A stretch of 64,000 nucleotides of DNA from Rosa chinensis. Lineage: Eukaryota; Streptophyta; Magnoliopsida; Rosales; Rosaceae. The position numbers and the translations under genes were made by a program. This document shows positions 1-11,425 of this stretch, piece after piece. Positions within the stretch are counted from its first letter, which is position 1; every line of letters starts with the position of its first letter. Where the stretch lies: the NCBI RefSeq assembly GCF_002994745.2, contig NC_037090.1, forward strand, positions 33,958,501 through 34,022,500. The letters run 5' to 3'. The notes under the pieces are model-generated. The model did no database searches. It worked only from the letters and a program-made list of their open reading frames with translations, and was not told where the DNA came from.

Positions 1-554
1 TTTTAAAGACATCTTCTTCTCCAAACCATGCATGCAACTCGATCAAATATTTCATAAATTCTAGGACAATTCATTATCTAGAGCTTATATCACGAAATTT
101 CCTCTTCATATTGAATGATTTGAATGAATACATATGAAAGAATTTGACCTATACTCATCAGTATTGGTCAATCGATTTGCTTCAAGAGTAGTTTTTTTTT
201 CCTCTTTTTCCTTTCTATAGTTGTCTAGCTTCCTCGTTCTGTATAAAATATTAAATCTCACCGTATGTAACCACAATACAATGTAATCAGAAGAAGAGAA
301 AAATTATACGGTACATTAATGTATCAATACACCATGTAGACTATTTGATACAGATGTAGGCTAACTCCATGCATCAGTACGTAGACTAGCTTGACTTGAT
401 CTCATATTAGTCTACCTCTGTATCTAGCTAGTTTAATTACTTGATGTATCGGTACATTAATGTACCGTAGAAGAACATAGAAGAAGATGGGTGTTATGTG
501 AATCTATAAGTTTAGCATGAGATATATATATATATATATATAGATATAGACACA
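1..554. other. AT-rich intergenic DNA, no gene seen
   Basis: No coding frame or RNA gene is recognisable. The stretch is AT-rich and ends in a TA microsatellite (about 522-541) followed by a short CA run that abuts the first MITE copy. Confidence 0.6.
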
Positions 555-945
555 CACACACTCTTGTAGTGAGGGTTCCTTTTTTTTTTTGACATTTTAA
601 AGGATCCCTTATGGGACTCACTTTTCGAGCGCATTTCGGCATCTAGAATGTTTAATTTTTAGGTCTCCATGAGTAGATCACTTACGCAAACTTTCAACTA
701 TATAGATGATTGTTAGGAGATTCAAAACTGTGATTTACAATTATATGCATGAACGGTTCAGGTTGAACAGATTATGTTCATCAATTGATTTGATCTAATT
801 CGGTACCTTAACGATTATCAATTTTGCTGAAAATTTGTAAAGGTGATCAATGGAGACCTAAAAATTGAACAGTTGAAATGCAAAAATGTGGTAAAAAAAA
901 AGTGGGTCATCTTACAAGAGAACCCTTAAAAAGGTCCAAATTTTA
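555..945. mobile_element. Palindromic MITE, family A, copy 1
   Basis: The two arms are imperfect inverted repeats of well over 100 bp. The left arm reads GGATCCCTTATGGGACTCAC and onward through 'tttttaggtctccatgagtagatca'. The right arm, reverse complemented, gives matching text through 'tttttaggtctccattgatca'. The same arms recur at about 6200, 39600, 39905, 41865 and 42463. It has no coding capacity. The left flank is a TA/CA microsatellite. The exact ends and target duplication are not resolved. Confidence 0.75.
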
Positions 946-1129
946 CTTTGTCCATCCAGTCAAAGTTAACGTTCAAATTGGACGGCACAGTAAAATTTGG
1001 GCACGGCTAATTGAAATTGAAAGCACAGGGGTGTTGCTGATCAAATTGAAAGAGCAGGGACTGACATGATGTTACCCCCAAACCACAGGGTACTAAACTA
1101 AAATTTATCCTTCATGATTTATGACTATT

Positions 1130-3649
1130 GTTTATGTCACGAAAAAGATGGACTTCCTATGTTTTGTGAAGGGTCAAAAAAGACTTATCATAAAGAATTC
1201 TTCATAGCTGAAGCCAGAAGAAAAAACAAAGAATGGCGCTATCAGCCAATTAGTAGAACAAGAATATGAAGAATATTTCTGTGAAAAGAAAGATTCAGAA
1301 GTTCTAGATCTGGTACCAACTATCCTATCTTCTCTAGAAATAAAGGAAGAAAAGATAGAAGAAAACATAGAACTTGCTGAGCTAGAAAACAATCCAAAAG
1401 AAGAATGTAAACCATTCATACAACCACAAGAACAAGCTCAAGAAGAGCTTCAACAATCAAAAATTATCTCTACCAGTAGATACAACAACTACATAGAGAT
1501 TGGATTAAAATTCCCTAATCATAGAAAATATCATATACATACATTTGTAGATAATGGATCGGGATTCACAGTTGCAAAAAAATTTGCAATTCCAGAAGAA
1601 CTCTGGAAAGAAGATGATAAAAGAAAAGGTTCTGGTATTCAGTTTGATGGAAGCTAGCTCACCATGAATAAGGTAGCTAGAGATGTTCACATCACTATTG
1701 GTGCAGGAATATTTATCATCGACACACTTTGACAATCAGAAGGCCAAGGATCAGATTTCTTGTTGGGAAATGATTTCATTCTCCAACAGAGATTTATTCA
1801 AGATGAAGAAGCTATAGGCTTTAGAAAAGGAGATAGAGTGTTTTGGGTAGACAGACTTACCCACAGCAAAAAGAGTTGTAGGTCCAAACTTTACTACTCA
1901 ATATCAGAGATTGCAACGAAATAGTGGTGATCACAAGCCCTACAAGCCCAGATTTGAACCTTGTACTTCAAATTAAGTAACAAAAAGAATTTCTTATTAA
2001 AGATTCTTCTTCTGAAGAAAAAGAAACTAGCGAAGATGAAGAATGTAGTTTCATCCATGAACATAACCTTAAGCATTTTCAAAATAAGCTTGAATCTCAG
2101 AAAATTCCTACTCTTGATAAAATTATGAAAATGCTCGAAACAAAATATAGATGTTGACCCTTAGAAATTTTGAGAAAAAGACCCAGTGATCTGTGAATTA
2201 AGATTACATGATATGAATGCTATATGTCATGTTAAAGCCATTCCTCAATACAAAGAGGAAGACCAAAAAGAATTCAGAAAAAATATAGAAGATCTCCTAA
2301 AAAAGAGATTAATTCGACAATCTACTAGCCCTCATCATGCTCTAGCATTCTACATGAGAAACCATTCAGAAAATGTTAAGCTAGAATGGTGATTGATTAC
2401 AGCGATGTCAATAAGAAGACTGTTAAAAACAGTTGTCAAATAGCTCAAGTAAGAGTCTTAATCAATCAGCTCAAATGAGCTAAAGTCTTTTCAAAATTCG
2501 ATGCAAAGTCGGGTTTTTGGCAAGTCAAGATGCATCTAGATAGTGTTCCTCTCACTGCATTTGGAACACCACAAGGTCATTATGAATGGTTAGTAATGCC
2601 CTTTGGCCTAAAACAAGCCCCTTCAATGTTCTAGAGAAAGATGGATGACATCTTCAAACATGTTGCTGAATTCTGTGTCGTCTATATTGATGACATCTTG
2701 GTCTTCTCCAAAAACAGAGAAGAACACATGAAACACCTTTATGAGGTTGTTAAGTTGATAATTCAGCATGGAATCATTTTAGGAGAAAAGAAAGTCTTCT
2801 TTATCCTAGATGAAGTTGATTTTCTTGGTATAAATATCAAGAATAGAGTAATAAAACTCCAACCCCACATCCTCGAGAAAATATGAAAATTTCCAGATAG
2901 AATTCCTGACGCTAAAAGTCTAGAGAAATTTTTAGGAGTCGTTAACTATGGGAGAGATTTCATTCCCAAGATCTCCTAAAACAAGTTTCAAAAGAAAATG
3001 GAACTTCATAGAAGATGATGAAAAAATTGTGAAGCAGATAAAAGCCCTCTGCAAAAATCTCCCTCCCTTCCAACAACCATAAGAAAATGATGAAATCATA
3101 CTCCAAGCTGATGCTAGTGATAATTACTGGTCTGATGTTGTTCTGGCAAAAACTCCTGGAACTAACATTGAAAAGATCTGTAAATTTTGTAGCGGCAACT
3201 TCAGCCCTGCAGAACAAAATTATCCTATAGGAGAAAAAAAAATCTTGGTTGTCAAGAAAATGATTTTAAATTCTCCAGCTTTTCCAGGAAAACTTTTTAC
3301 TGTACGCAACGATTGTGCTAGAGTAAAAAATGTTAAAAATTTTAAACTTGACAAAACTGCTAATAGAGGAAGATTAGAAAATTGGCAATTATTTCTTAAC
3401 CAATATGATTATAATGTTAAATTAATTGTAGCTGAAAAAAAGAACTATCTTCCAGATCCCCTGACAAGAGAAATTGCAATGTTCAGCTATAGAGAAGGCG
3501 ATGAAGGTCGCAACCCCAGAAACCGGAGGACAGAAAAAGAACCTGAAAATGTCGAGGAACCCAAAGAAAAAATTCTCGCCACAACTTATCAATCCCAGGG
3601 TAAAGGATTGGCTTGCATGTCTCAAACGGCAGACGGTTTAGCGGTTTAG
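1130..3649 (+). pseudogene. Endogenous pararetrovirus ORF1 remnant (protease, RT, RNase H)
   Basis: This is the decayed 3' part of a caulimovirid polyprotein. In order one sees a protease-like segment with FVDNGSGF near 1544-1567, an RT beginning near 2200 with KEEDQKEF and LIRQSTSPHH, the YIDD catalytic box at 2683-2694, and an RNase H segment from ADAS (about 3108) to DPLTRE (about 3470). In-frame stops and shifts occur near 1657, 1729, 2391, 2632 and 2884, so no functional protein is encoded. Movement and coat protein regions are absent; the copy starts abruptly near 1130. The layout, a polyprotein followed by a second ORF and a TATA promoter, resembles florendoviruses integrated in flowering-plant genomes. 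The genus is inferred from layout only. Confidence 0.8.
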
Positions 3650-4749
3650 CCTCATCAAGACCATTTAAGGCTGTTGCTTTGCCAAAGAGCAAAATAATTT
3701 CATTTGGAGTTATAAATGTTTTTAATTATGAATTGAAAACCTTCGAAGAACCTGTGTTTAGAACTGGCAAGAGATTAGCATACTACCAGAAGGCTATTTT
3801 AGACAACCTTTTATATGCTTTTCAGGAAAGAAACAGTGGACTCATGTTCCCAGCTTTGTTTGCCTTAGCTGAAGAACTTCATGAAAACGCCAGACTACAG
3901 TTCGAAGAATTTAATGAAAATACACAGCAGAGTGCTGTCCAGAATGAAAAAAATCAATATCTTGAAGATCCTGAAAGTGCTAGAATACCTATTTTAGCAC
4001 TAAAAGAATTAGATTGGTTTGACTTTCATAATCTTATTGGAAGTTATAATTCTGACTCATGTCTTCCTCCAACTCTCTTCATTGTCCCTAGACCTTATGT
4101 TGGGAGATATGTAGTTAATGTTCAGAGTGAACATCCTCAAGAACACATGCTCTGGTTTGTTGAAAATGGTTTTGTCCATAATCTCTGGACAAAAACAAAT
4201 TATGATCTCAAGGGTTTACCCCCCATCATAGTTAACACTGTCAAGAATGTTAGAAAAAATGACTGCATTCTTAGGTTGAAATTCAGATCTACTCTACCAG
4301 AATGGATTCAGAAGAAGAACGGTGAAGTTGATTATATTTCTCCATACCATTATGTGAGAATTATTCATGGAAAATATCTTCAGGCTGCATGTGTAGGATA
4401 TAATGGCCAACCAAATTCTAGCATTCCTTGGATGAAGGCTATGTCCCTGGAATACATCAAAAAGATCATCGAAGAAGATACTGAAAATACATTCCTAGCG
4501 GCAGGAGAAAAAATTATAGTTACTGCATATGGCCATCCTGAGGTTATTAGCAGTGACGTTTTTCTATCTGTCAAGAAAAAGGAAATCGACTCCACTATGG
4601 CCTGTTTTCAGTGGGTCGAGAAAATTGAAAACGATAGTCATTACAAAATGTATGAAGATACAAACACAGAAGACAACAAAACCACAGCAAGGATGGAAAA
4701 CAACTCTTTTGTCCTACGCCAAAATTTGGAAATAGATGAGAACATGTGA
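3613..4749 (+). CDS. Endogenous pararetrovirus ORF2, unknown function, uninterrupted
   Basis: An open frame of up to 378 codons overlaps the end of the broken ORF1 and runs with no stop to 4749. The first in-frame ATG is at 3613, but the homologous part probably begins later, near the ISFGVINVFNYE segment (about 3700), so the start is uncertain. No catalytic motif, zinc finger, signal peptide or membrane segment was recognised. The C-terminus is acidic and rich in Asn and Thr. Position and size fit the second ORF of florendoviruses, whose function is unknown. It is odd that this frame is open while the upstream one is heavily mutated. Whether it is expressed cannot be told from the sequence. 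Confidence 0.65.
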   Translation: MHVSNGRRFSGLASSRPFKAVALPKSKIISFGVINVFNYELKTFEEPVFRTGKRLAYYQKAILDNLLYAFQERNSGLMFPALFALAEELHENARLQFEEFNENTQQSAVQNEKNQYLEDPESARIPILALKELDWFDFHNLIGSYNSDSCLPPTLFIVPRPYVGRYVVNVQSEHPQEHMLWFVENGFVHNLWTKTNYDLKGLPPIIVNTVKNVRKNDCILRLKFRSTLPEWIQKKNGEVDYISPYHYVRIIHGKYLQAACVGYNGQPNSSIPWMKAMSLEYIKKIIEEDTENTFLAAGEKIIVTAYGHPEVISSDVFLSVKKKEIDSTMACFQWVEKIENDSHYKMYEDTNTEDNKTTARMENNSFVLRQNLEIDENM

Positions 4750-4849
4750 AGCAGCAGGTGTAGAAAGCACCGAAAGCAACTTTGGCTTTTTCTAAAGATG
4801 CTTTTGCTTTTCCAAAAGATGAAGGTGAAAAATATTTCACCTAAAGGAA

Positions 4850-5000
4850 TCTGCTTTTCGTCAATCGACCTCAATCATCAAGAGCACTCACGAGAGCATC
4901 TAATAATGGAGTTGTTATGTAAATTTTTGTGTTTTGAATTCCAATTTGATTTCTGCTCATTATATAAGGAAGGAACCTTAGGTTCAGTCTGAAAGGCATC
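4850..5000 (+). promoter_or_regulatory. Pararetroviral 35S-type promoter with TATA box
   Basis: Immediately after ORF2 lies TATATAAGGAAGGAACC, with the TATA box at 4961-4968. The context is very like the core of caulimovirid full-length-transcript promoters. Upstream are a TCGTCAATCGACCTC stretch and an imperfect direct repeat, CACTCACGAGAGC. Transcription would start near 4993. An AATAAA polyadenylation signal lies at 5199-5204, about 240 bases downstream, as expected for a terminally redundant pararetroviral transcript. Activity is inferred, not shown. Confidence 0.65.
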
Positions 5001-6199
5001 AGAAAATTGAGCAAAAGAGTCTTCTCTCAAGAAGTAAGAAAGCCATAATAGCAGTGTGCTCTTTCCTTCCTGTAAGATCTAGTGTGGTGTGCTTTCATTT
5101 CAAATAAGTATCTGTAATCAAAGTCATGGATAGCTAAACAGCTTTTAGCTGTTTACCTAAGAATGAGGCTCTGATTTCTTAGCTTGTAATTATGTTTAAA
5201 TAAATTATTTCAGATTGCTCATCTACTTCATCAATCTTTAAGTTTAAGTTAGTAATTTATGTTGTTTTTAATCGGTTTTTTGCCTATATCCCGTATAACC
5301 TTGAAGTTTAAATTTTCTGTTTCAAAGGAAGTTCTCGTTTCTGCTTAGGATAGAAACAAACAGCAATGATTTTGCTTGTTAAAGTAACCATTAGGCAGGG
5401 AGCCGTTAGGTGAAAAGCTTGGGCATGTTGAAGGCTAGTTTTGTTTTTCTCATAAGTTTGAATTGAAGGTTTTTCCTAAGAAAATAGTAAAATCCAAACC
5501 TAAAAGTCTGCATAGGATGCATTAGACACTACCCTAAAAAGGACTACCCTCTTTAAGATTTGTGTAAATGGGCACAATACCAACTGGTTAGTTTGAATGG
5601 GTAAAATACATGGTGTTTTTGGACATACGGGCAAAACCCCTAAGAGTACTAAATGTTTTCCTCTTGAAACTCATTTGATGCAGAGAAAAATAAATTGATA
5701 AATCAAATGAATTCTTTGATAGAGCATGACAAAAACCGATTGATTTTCAATATATTCTCTACCTCCTACTCACATCTTTTCTCATCAAGATGACATAGCA
5801 CAATTCATCACTCTTAGGGCATTTTTTTGTTTATTTCATTCATTAAGTGAAGAAGTTCATCAGTACATGTGATTATGAATAAAACGAGACAATCAATTCA
5901 TTCCATCAAAACATAATATTTATTAAGGACTTTTAATTAGAAAGTATTTAAAGACGGGGAGAGACACGTACATATATATATATATATATATAAATATATA
6001 ATCATTTGATTTGATATTATATATTGTATTTATTCAAAAAGATACAAATAAATTGTCTTTACACTCAGCCACTAATAGATATGTAATCTAATGGATAAAA
6101 TTTAAAGCATAAATTTTAACTATAAAATAAGTAGCCACGATCCGACACCCCCCACCCCCCCCACACACAGTGATACATACATAGGGTCATTCCACTAAA
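5001..6199. other. Pararetroviral leader remnant, then AT-rich DNA
   Basis: Bases 5001 to roughly 5650 probably continue the viral leader; the AATAAA at 5199-5204 sits here. No recognisable tRNA-Met primer site was found. From about 5650 onward there is AT-rich intergenic DNA with a TA microsatellite near 5972-5998 and a C-rich run near 6146-6170. No gene was found. Confidence 0.45.
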
Positions 6200-6590
6200 A
6201 AATCTTTTTTTTTTTTTTTTGTCTTTTCTAGGGATAGGCCATTAGATCAAATTTTCGATCAGATTTCGGCATCTCAACTGTTCACTTTTTAGGTCCTAAT
6301 GTGTAGATCATTTCTGCAAATTTTCAGCCAAATCAGTGATTGTTAAGGTATCAATTAGATTAAATCAATGGACGAACCAAATCTGTCAAACTTGAATCAT
6401 TTATATATATAATTTTAAATCGCCGTTTTGAATTCCTTAACAATAATCAATTTGGCTGAAAATTTTCAGAAGTGATCTACACATTAGGCCCTAAAAACTG
6501 AATGGTTGAGATGCCAAAATATGATCAAAAAGTTGGTCTAATGCCATATCCCTAGAAAATACCAAAAAAGAGGATCCCTCACTAGAAGGG
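6200..6590. mobile_element. Palindromic MITE, family A, copy 2
   Basis: Inverted arms run from GGATAGGCCATTAGATCAAA (left, about 6231) to the mirrored ATATCCCTAGAAAATACC (right, about 6544). Shared inner text includes 'gcaaattttcagccaaatca' and its complement. The family-A tail 'gaggatccctcactaga' matches copy 1. The right flank is a TA microsatellite (6598-6655). Confidence 0.75.
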
Positions 6591-6597
6591 TGTACAT

Positions 6598-6601
6598 ATA
6601 T

Positions 6602-6638
<37 letters not shown>

Positions 6639-6656
6639 ATGTATGTATATGTATAT
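6598..6656. repeat. TA/TATG microsatellite
   Basis: A run of TA dinucleotides passes into GTAT tetranucleotides directly next to the MITE end. Confidence 0.85.
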
Positions 6657-6783
6657 ATGAGATTTTGGTGTCTAAGATCAGTTTGGAGGGATACATTGGC
6701 ATAAGTTCAAATTTTTATTGTTTTCTATGTCCTGTTGTTAATAGATGGAGTGATTTAACATAAAACATATTGTATGATCTAAT

Positions 6784-7397
6784 TTTTTTTTTTTTTTAAA
6801 AGGGGTTTGGAACCCAGCTTAGCTGGGAGGCTCAGCCCCACGTCCAGTTCCATTTATTATATTAATAGTAGAATTTTGCATCGAGGGGGACATAAAACCT
6901 AAACCTCGAGCTACAGTAGAACAGTTACAATAATCCTCGAAGAGAAAATCCTGAATGATTACAAGTGTCTCATCTAACCAAACATCATCTATAAAACCAC
7001 TACTAGCAAGGTGAGCAAGCCTATCCGCTACACCATTTGCTTCACGGTAAATATGTCGAATTCTAACATATTGAAAAGCAGTAATATACTCCCTACAAAC
7101 ATATAAAACTCGACTTACCTCAGAGAAATTCTTCTCTCTACTATTGAGAGCAGAAATCAGGATGGCAGAGTCGCTTTCAACATCTATGTCAGTCCAACCT
7201 TGGTGAATACCAAGAAGTAAGTCACCCCTACATGCCTCTGCTTCCATATTAAGAACCAAGTGTGCATGTAGAAAAGTCCTGTCCAAAGTAGCAATACCCA
7301 TACCAGCATCATTCCTGACAACTACCCTAATACCTCCACTCCCTTTCTTAGCTCTAAAGGCCCCATCAATATTAATTTTCAGACGACCACTTGGAGA
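6784..7397 (-). mobile_element. 5'-truncated LINE insertion with 11-bp target duplication
   Basis: The minus strand ends in poly(A), seen as T's at 6783-6797. The insert is bounded by direct repeats TATGATCTAAT at 6773-6783 and 7398-7408, the mark of target-primed reverse transcription. Only the last ~600 bp of the element was copied, covering the C-terminal RNase H domain and a short 3' end. Confidence 0.9.
6819..7397 (-). pseudogene. RNase H (RVT_3-type) domain of a plant L1-like LINE, C-terminal fragment
   Basis: The frame is open from the truncation point to a stop at 6819 (about 192 residues). It holds the complete RNase H catalytic set in order: Asp in KINIDGAF (residue about 11), Glu in NMEAEA, Asp in VESDSAILI, and Asp in EANGVADRLAHLAS. 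The domain normally follows the reverse transcriptase of plant L1 ORF2. Here it has no RT and no start of its own, since the open frame continues to the insertion edge. It is most simply a dead-on-arrival LINE copy. The intact tetrad suggests recent insertion. Confidence 0.8.
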
Positions 7398-7559
7398 TAT
7401 GATCTAATCTAACATAACATAGAGATATGTTTATTATTACCCCTAAGAAATTTTTTTATATTTTTGGTAAATATAACACTAAGGAGATATATTGAATTAA
7501 TGCTTACATTAATTATTTCTTTTTATGTTAGAAATCCAGTAAATCACTAAAGATATTTA

Positions 7560-7992
7560 ACTATTTTTCTAAACTAATAATTGAAATAAATATTTATTCA
7601 AATATATGTGAATTTTAAGCATTTTCTCAACAAATTAGAATAACTTAAAATAAATGTTTTAAATTAATAAAAATAATAGAGAGCCTCATCTCGTTCTCAA
7701 TTTTTATTAGCTAGATAGTACAAGTTAAATTAGAAAGCTGCTTAGGAGTCTTGTGCAGCTGCTAAAATTGATAAAACAAAACTAAACATACTCTCCAAAA
7801 TAGCTAAGAAAGCCAAGATAGAGAGTATGCTAAAGATGCTCTAAATATAGAGAGCGGGATGTCGAGATGAGACTCTCTATTATTTTAGTTAATGCAAAAT
7901 ATTCATTTTAAATTATTTGGTGTAATGTATAAATACATTTAAACTATTTTTTATTTATTTAAAAATAATATAAATCCACAACTAGCTAAAAT
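7560..7992. mobile_element. Palindromic MITE, family B (left part, split by a retroelement)
   Basis: AATAATAGAGAGCCTCATCTCG near 7674-7695 is mirrored at 7872-7893 by CGAGATGAGACTCTCTATTATT with one mismatch. The symmetry extends outward about 60 bp with weaker identity. The interior contains AAGATAGAGAGTATGCTAAAGATGCTCTAA. Related sequence continues past the retroelement at 9149-9480, so the DNA hit by that insertion was itself repetitive. Confidence 0.65.
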
Positions 7993-8004
7993 AGAGAAAA
8001 CTAA

Positions 8005-9148
8005 GTGGATCAAATATTTGGAGTTAGGGGCCATCTTCTCTCTAGAAAAAAAAACCCTAGGTTTGGTCTTCTCATCGTCCCCTAGGTTTGGTCAAGCTGC
8101 GCCATTAGACTGGCCAAAGAGGACTTGTTGTCAAGTGGTGGTTCCTTGGGGAACAGTGGTGGTCAAAATGGGGGCCGCACGTTGAAGGCAGCAAGGTCTC
8201 CTGTTCTGGCCTTGTCAACGTCGCTTGGAAAAGTTGATGAGAGGGATACGCAGAGGAGGGCTGGTGGAATGCAGACGGGGCTGCAGGATCTCTCCCATCT
8301 TTGTGCATCAACGACGACGGAAGGAGATTTTGGGTTGGCTGGGTGGGCGGTTTGGACTGCAGGGGTGCGATCTGATTTGATTGATTTCGTGATGGCCAGT
8401 GGAAGGGCGGCAGCTGGTGGTTGTCATAAGTTTCGAACCACGTCAAATCTGCTTTTGGGTGGTCAAGTGATGTCGAGGTTTGGCAGGCAAGGAGTGGGAG
8501 TGTCAGAGATTCTGGATGAGGTGCGACGTCAAGAACGTTCCCAGCGATGGCTAACTACGTGCGGGCTTCCAGTTGGGCCTGATGGTACCTGGGCCAGGAA
8601 ATTCTTTCTAGGCCTATTTATTTTTCTTTTTCGTTTATGCTTATCATTTTCTTTTTAGTTTTAGGTGGCTTTATACCCTTAATAATGTCCTACAATAGGT
8701 TAGTAGGGCGAGGTGGACGCTATCCCGGTTTATGCACCTTGAGTATGTGTCTGGCCTAGGACGGCGGCAAGCGTCTTGCATTGTCAAATGGTTGCAGCCT
8801 CCTAGTGGCAGAATGAAGTCAAATGTCACCGAATTTATTTTTTGGTGGCAACATAGTGTGAAAGTTGGTATTATTAGTCTATTATGGCTCCGCGTGAGCA
8901 TTATATTTCTGGTATGTCTCTAAAATTGTAAAGCAACTAGAGTAGCCAGGTGTGCAATTTTTGCTAATTGGTGCGTGTTAGAATACACAATATTAGTAGA
9001 GACTTCTGATATTATTTCGGAATGTTCTCTTAAGGCTTATTATAATTTGGGTTTTAGGCTTTATGTCCTCCCTCTTTATTCTATGGTTTCATTAATGGTT
9101 ATGGCTTAAGGGCAGCCGTTATGGCCCTACCCAAAAAAAAAAAAAATT
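8005..9148 (+). mobile_element. Poly(A) retroelement (LINE-derived) with 12-bp target duplication
   Basis: The insert lies between direct repeats AGAGAAAACTAA at 7993-8004 and 9149-9160 and ends in poly(A) (9133-9146). Base composition is richer in GC than its surroundings. It starts with an AAACCCTAGGTTTGG-type 5' leader and ends in an AT-rich 3' region. A 177-codon frame (8125-8658, plus) and an overlapping minus frame of 113 codons are open, but neither resembles a known protein, and I do not call them genes. It is probably a non-autonomous or internally deleted LINE. Confidence 0.75.
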
Positions 9149-9480
9149 AGAGAAAACTAATTAATATAGATGTATTTTAAAATTGGTTAAGCAAAATAAT
9201 TTTTTAGCTATTTTGGCTAAAATTTGATCAAGAAATGATTAGTTTTGCTAAAGGTGCACTAAATTATATACAACAACTTAAAATGGAAGTTTTAAATTAA
9301 CAAAAAGAATAGAGAGCCTCATCTCGCTCTTTATATTTAAGAGTCATATAGTTGAAAGTTAAAATGAATAGTCATTTATGAGCCTGGTGCAGTTACTAAA
9401 ATCGATAAGAGATTAAATATGTTGTCTACAATTGCTAATGATCAGTCAAGATAGAGAGTTTGCTAAAGTTGCTCTAAGCA
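9149..9480. repeat. Family B MITE-related sequence, second arm or copy
   Basis: AGAATAGAGAGCCTCATCTCGCTCTT (about 9307-9332) and CAAGATAGAGAGTTTGCTAAAGTTGCTCTAA (about 9447-9477) match the interior of the copy at 7670-7850. No mirrored right terminus was found. Confidence 0.55.
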
Positions 9481-10020
9481 TACTCTCTTTTAATTGTCTT
9501 AATTTAGAGAGCACCTTTAATAGAGAGGTTTGTGAATTGCTCTCAAGTTGCCCTTATCTTTGTTTGTCAACCAGCACTACCGCGTCCAAGAGCGGAGTTA
9601 GCTTGGGACAAGGTGGGTTACAGACCCCACCTGAATTTTTTACATTTAGTTTTTTCGTTTAAGCTTGGTATCCATTGGAAGGGTAGAACCTCATGATATC
9701 ATTTAAAATGTGGACTTTTAGATCAATCGTTAGATGGTTAATTAACAAAAAATATATATATAATTCAATAGTTGGATGACATATACAGTGAAAAAAAATA
9801 ATAACTCAATTAAAATTTTGAAACACTCATTCAACTGATAATTTGAATGTCCTCATAGAGTTTTCATTTTAAAGGTCATCAGCTATATCCTCTATTGAAA
9901 CAAATACAATTACATTAGTGCCTTCAAGATCCCACGTCAATAAAGTAAAGAGTCATATATTGAATTAACGAAACGATATCACATACAAATGTCAAGAACT
10001 TTTGTATAAGAACCTCATAC
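9481..10020. other. No gene seen
   Basis: AT-rich DNA without a supported coding frame. The last five bases, CATAC (10016-10020), are the left target duplication of the solo LTR. Confidence 0.5.
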
Positions 10021-10635
10021 TGATGTAGGACAAGAATGGGCCTGGTTTAGCCAGAAAATCATAAAAGCAAAGAAGCGGCGTAGAATCAAGAAGAGTGATT
10101 GGAAAATAGGTAACTCACGCGTAATGAGATTATTAGCCGCTGGAATATTCAAGAAGATTTGGTTTTGGACCTTTCGAGTTACTCGTACAAAAAGTCAGGT
10201 TTTGATTGAGAACCAGATTTGATCAACTTTTGGCCAGAATGTCCGTTTGAGACCCATGATACCTTTCCAGAATGGGAACGACGAGATCTTCACAACTCAC
10301 TTTAGTGAGGCCTAACGGATTTAGGCCAAAATATGTCGTTTTAATTATGCGATTCGGGATTTAATATTTTTAGGCTAGTTTTACATTTGTTTTAGAATTA
10401 TTTTATTTTAGGTTTTTAGTTTCCTTTTTAATTTGGATTCTTTAGAATTTCTTATTAGAATATGATTTAGGGTTTTGGATGCCTATATAAGCACCATTAT
10501 GCTTTGTACTAGAATCAGTTTATCATATCAAATTTAATAAAATCTAGAGATTTTTCTCTATTTCTCTGGTGGACTCCAGAACTATTTCTTTTAGGATTTA
10601 TCGCTTGTAACCTAGGTTTACTTCTGACTGCGTCA
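10021..10635 (+). mobile_element. Solo LTR, 615 bp, with 5-bp target duplication CATAC
   Basis: The LTR starts TGATGTAGGAC and ends GACTGCGTCA, so it has TG...CA ends with short inverted termini (TGATG/TGACG). It is flanked by CATAC at 10016-10020 and 10636-10640. A TATA-like TATATAAGC near 10483 and an AATAAAAT polyadenylation signal near 10537 lie in the order expected for U3-R-U5. No internal region or second LTR is adjacent, so it is the product of LTR-LTR recombination. The superfamily cannot be assigned. Confidence 0.9.
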
Positions 10636-10640
10636 CATAC

Positions 10641-11425
10641 CTGTTTGTATAAAAAAAAAATTAAATAAATAAATAAAGCTCATACCTGTTTCCACTCCAA
10701 GGTGACTAAATAAGGGAAAAATCAGCATATTGCACATGTGAGTGTGAGACACATTCTCCGCTGCACACAAGTTTCGATTTGCTTCGGCCACCTTGCAGTT
10801 TATTCCCGTGGTGAAATTTCTATGCATGATTATTACATTGTAGTTTCTCCAGTGGTGAAATTTCTACACGGTAAGGTTCTAATTCGCCACATTTCTTAAT
10901 AGTCAGCCAACTTAGCTAGCTGTCCTCAAGAAAAGATTAATTTGTTGGGTTAAGTCGGTGGAAGATCATCATAAGATTAAGAAGATCATAAGTTGGCGGC
11001 TTCCTCAACATAAGATTAATTAGATCGGTTATGTTGGTATTGACCCTTTTCGTCAACCATGGTAAATTCCCATCAATTGAGTCACCTAACACCAGCATCA
11101 AATAGTAAAATAAAACGATCATAATGGAAAGAAAAGAAAATTATAAACCATGCATATGGTCTAGTTCTGTGAGAACAAGAGGCTAATTGGTAGGTCAAAT
11201 TTTGTTAGTATTATAATTTAAACCACACACAGCCATGGTGTAAAACATGTATAGATGTGAGATCGACCTTCTTCTTCAAAGTTGAAACACATAATTAAAT
11301 AGAAATAATAAAGACAAAACACTCCACTCTGCATCTTTTTTGTATTTTAATATTGAAGTGATCGAATTGTACAAGTCGATCTATTAGAAGTTTGTGCGCG
11401 TGAGACATTAGTTCTTGGTGGATAA
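10641..11425. other. Upstream region of the MYB gene, no gene seen
   Basis: AT-rich. Contains an imperfect local repeat (TTCTATGCATG / TTTCTACACGG with 'gtggtgaaatttcta' at about 10809 and 10852). No coding frame is supported. Confidence 0.5.

Noticed and set aside
8125..8658. 177-codon open frame on the plus strand, and a 113-codon frame opposite
   Set aside because: Both lie inside a poly(A) retroelement bounded by a 12-bp duplication, have no recognisable domain, and overlap on opposite strands in GC-richer DNA where open frames arise by chance.
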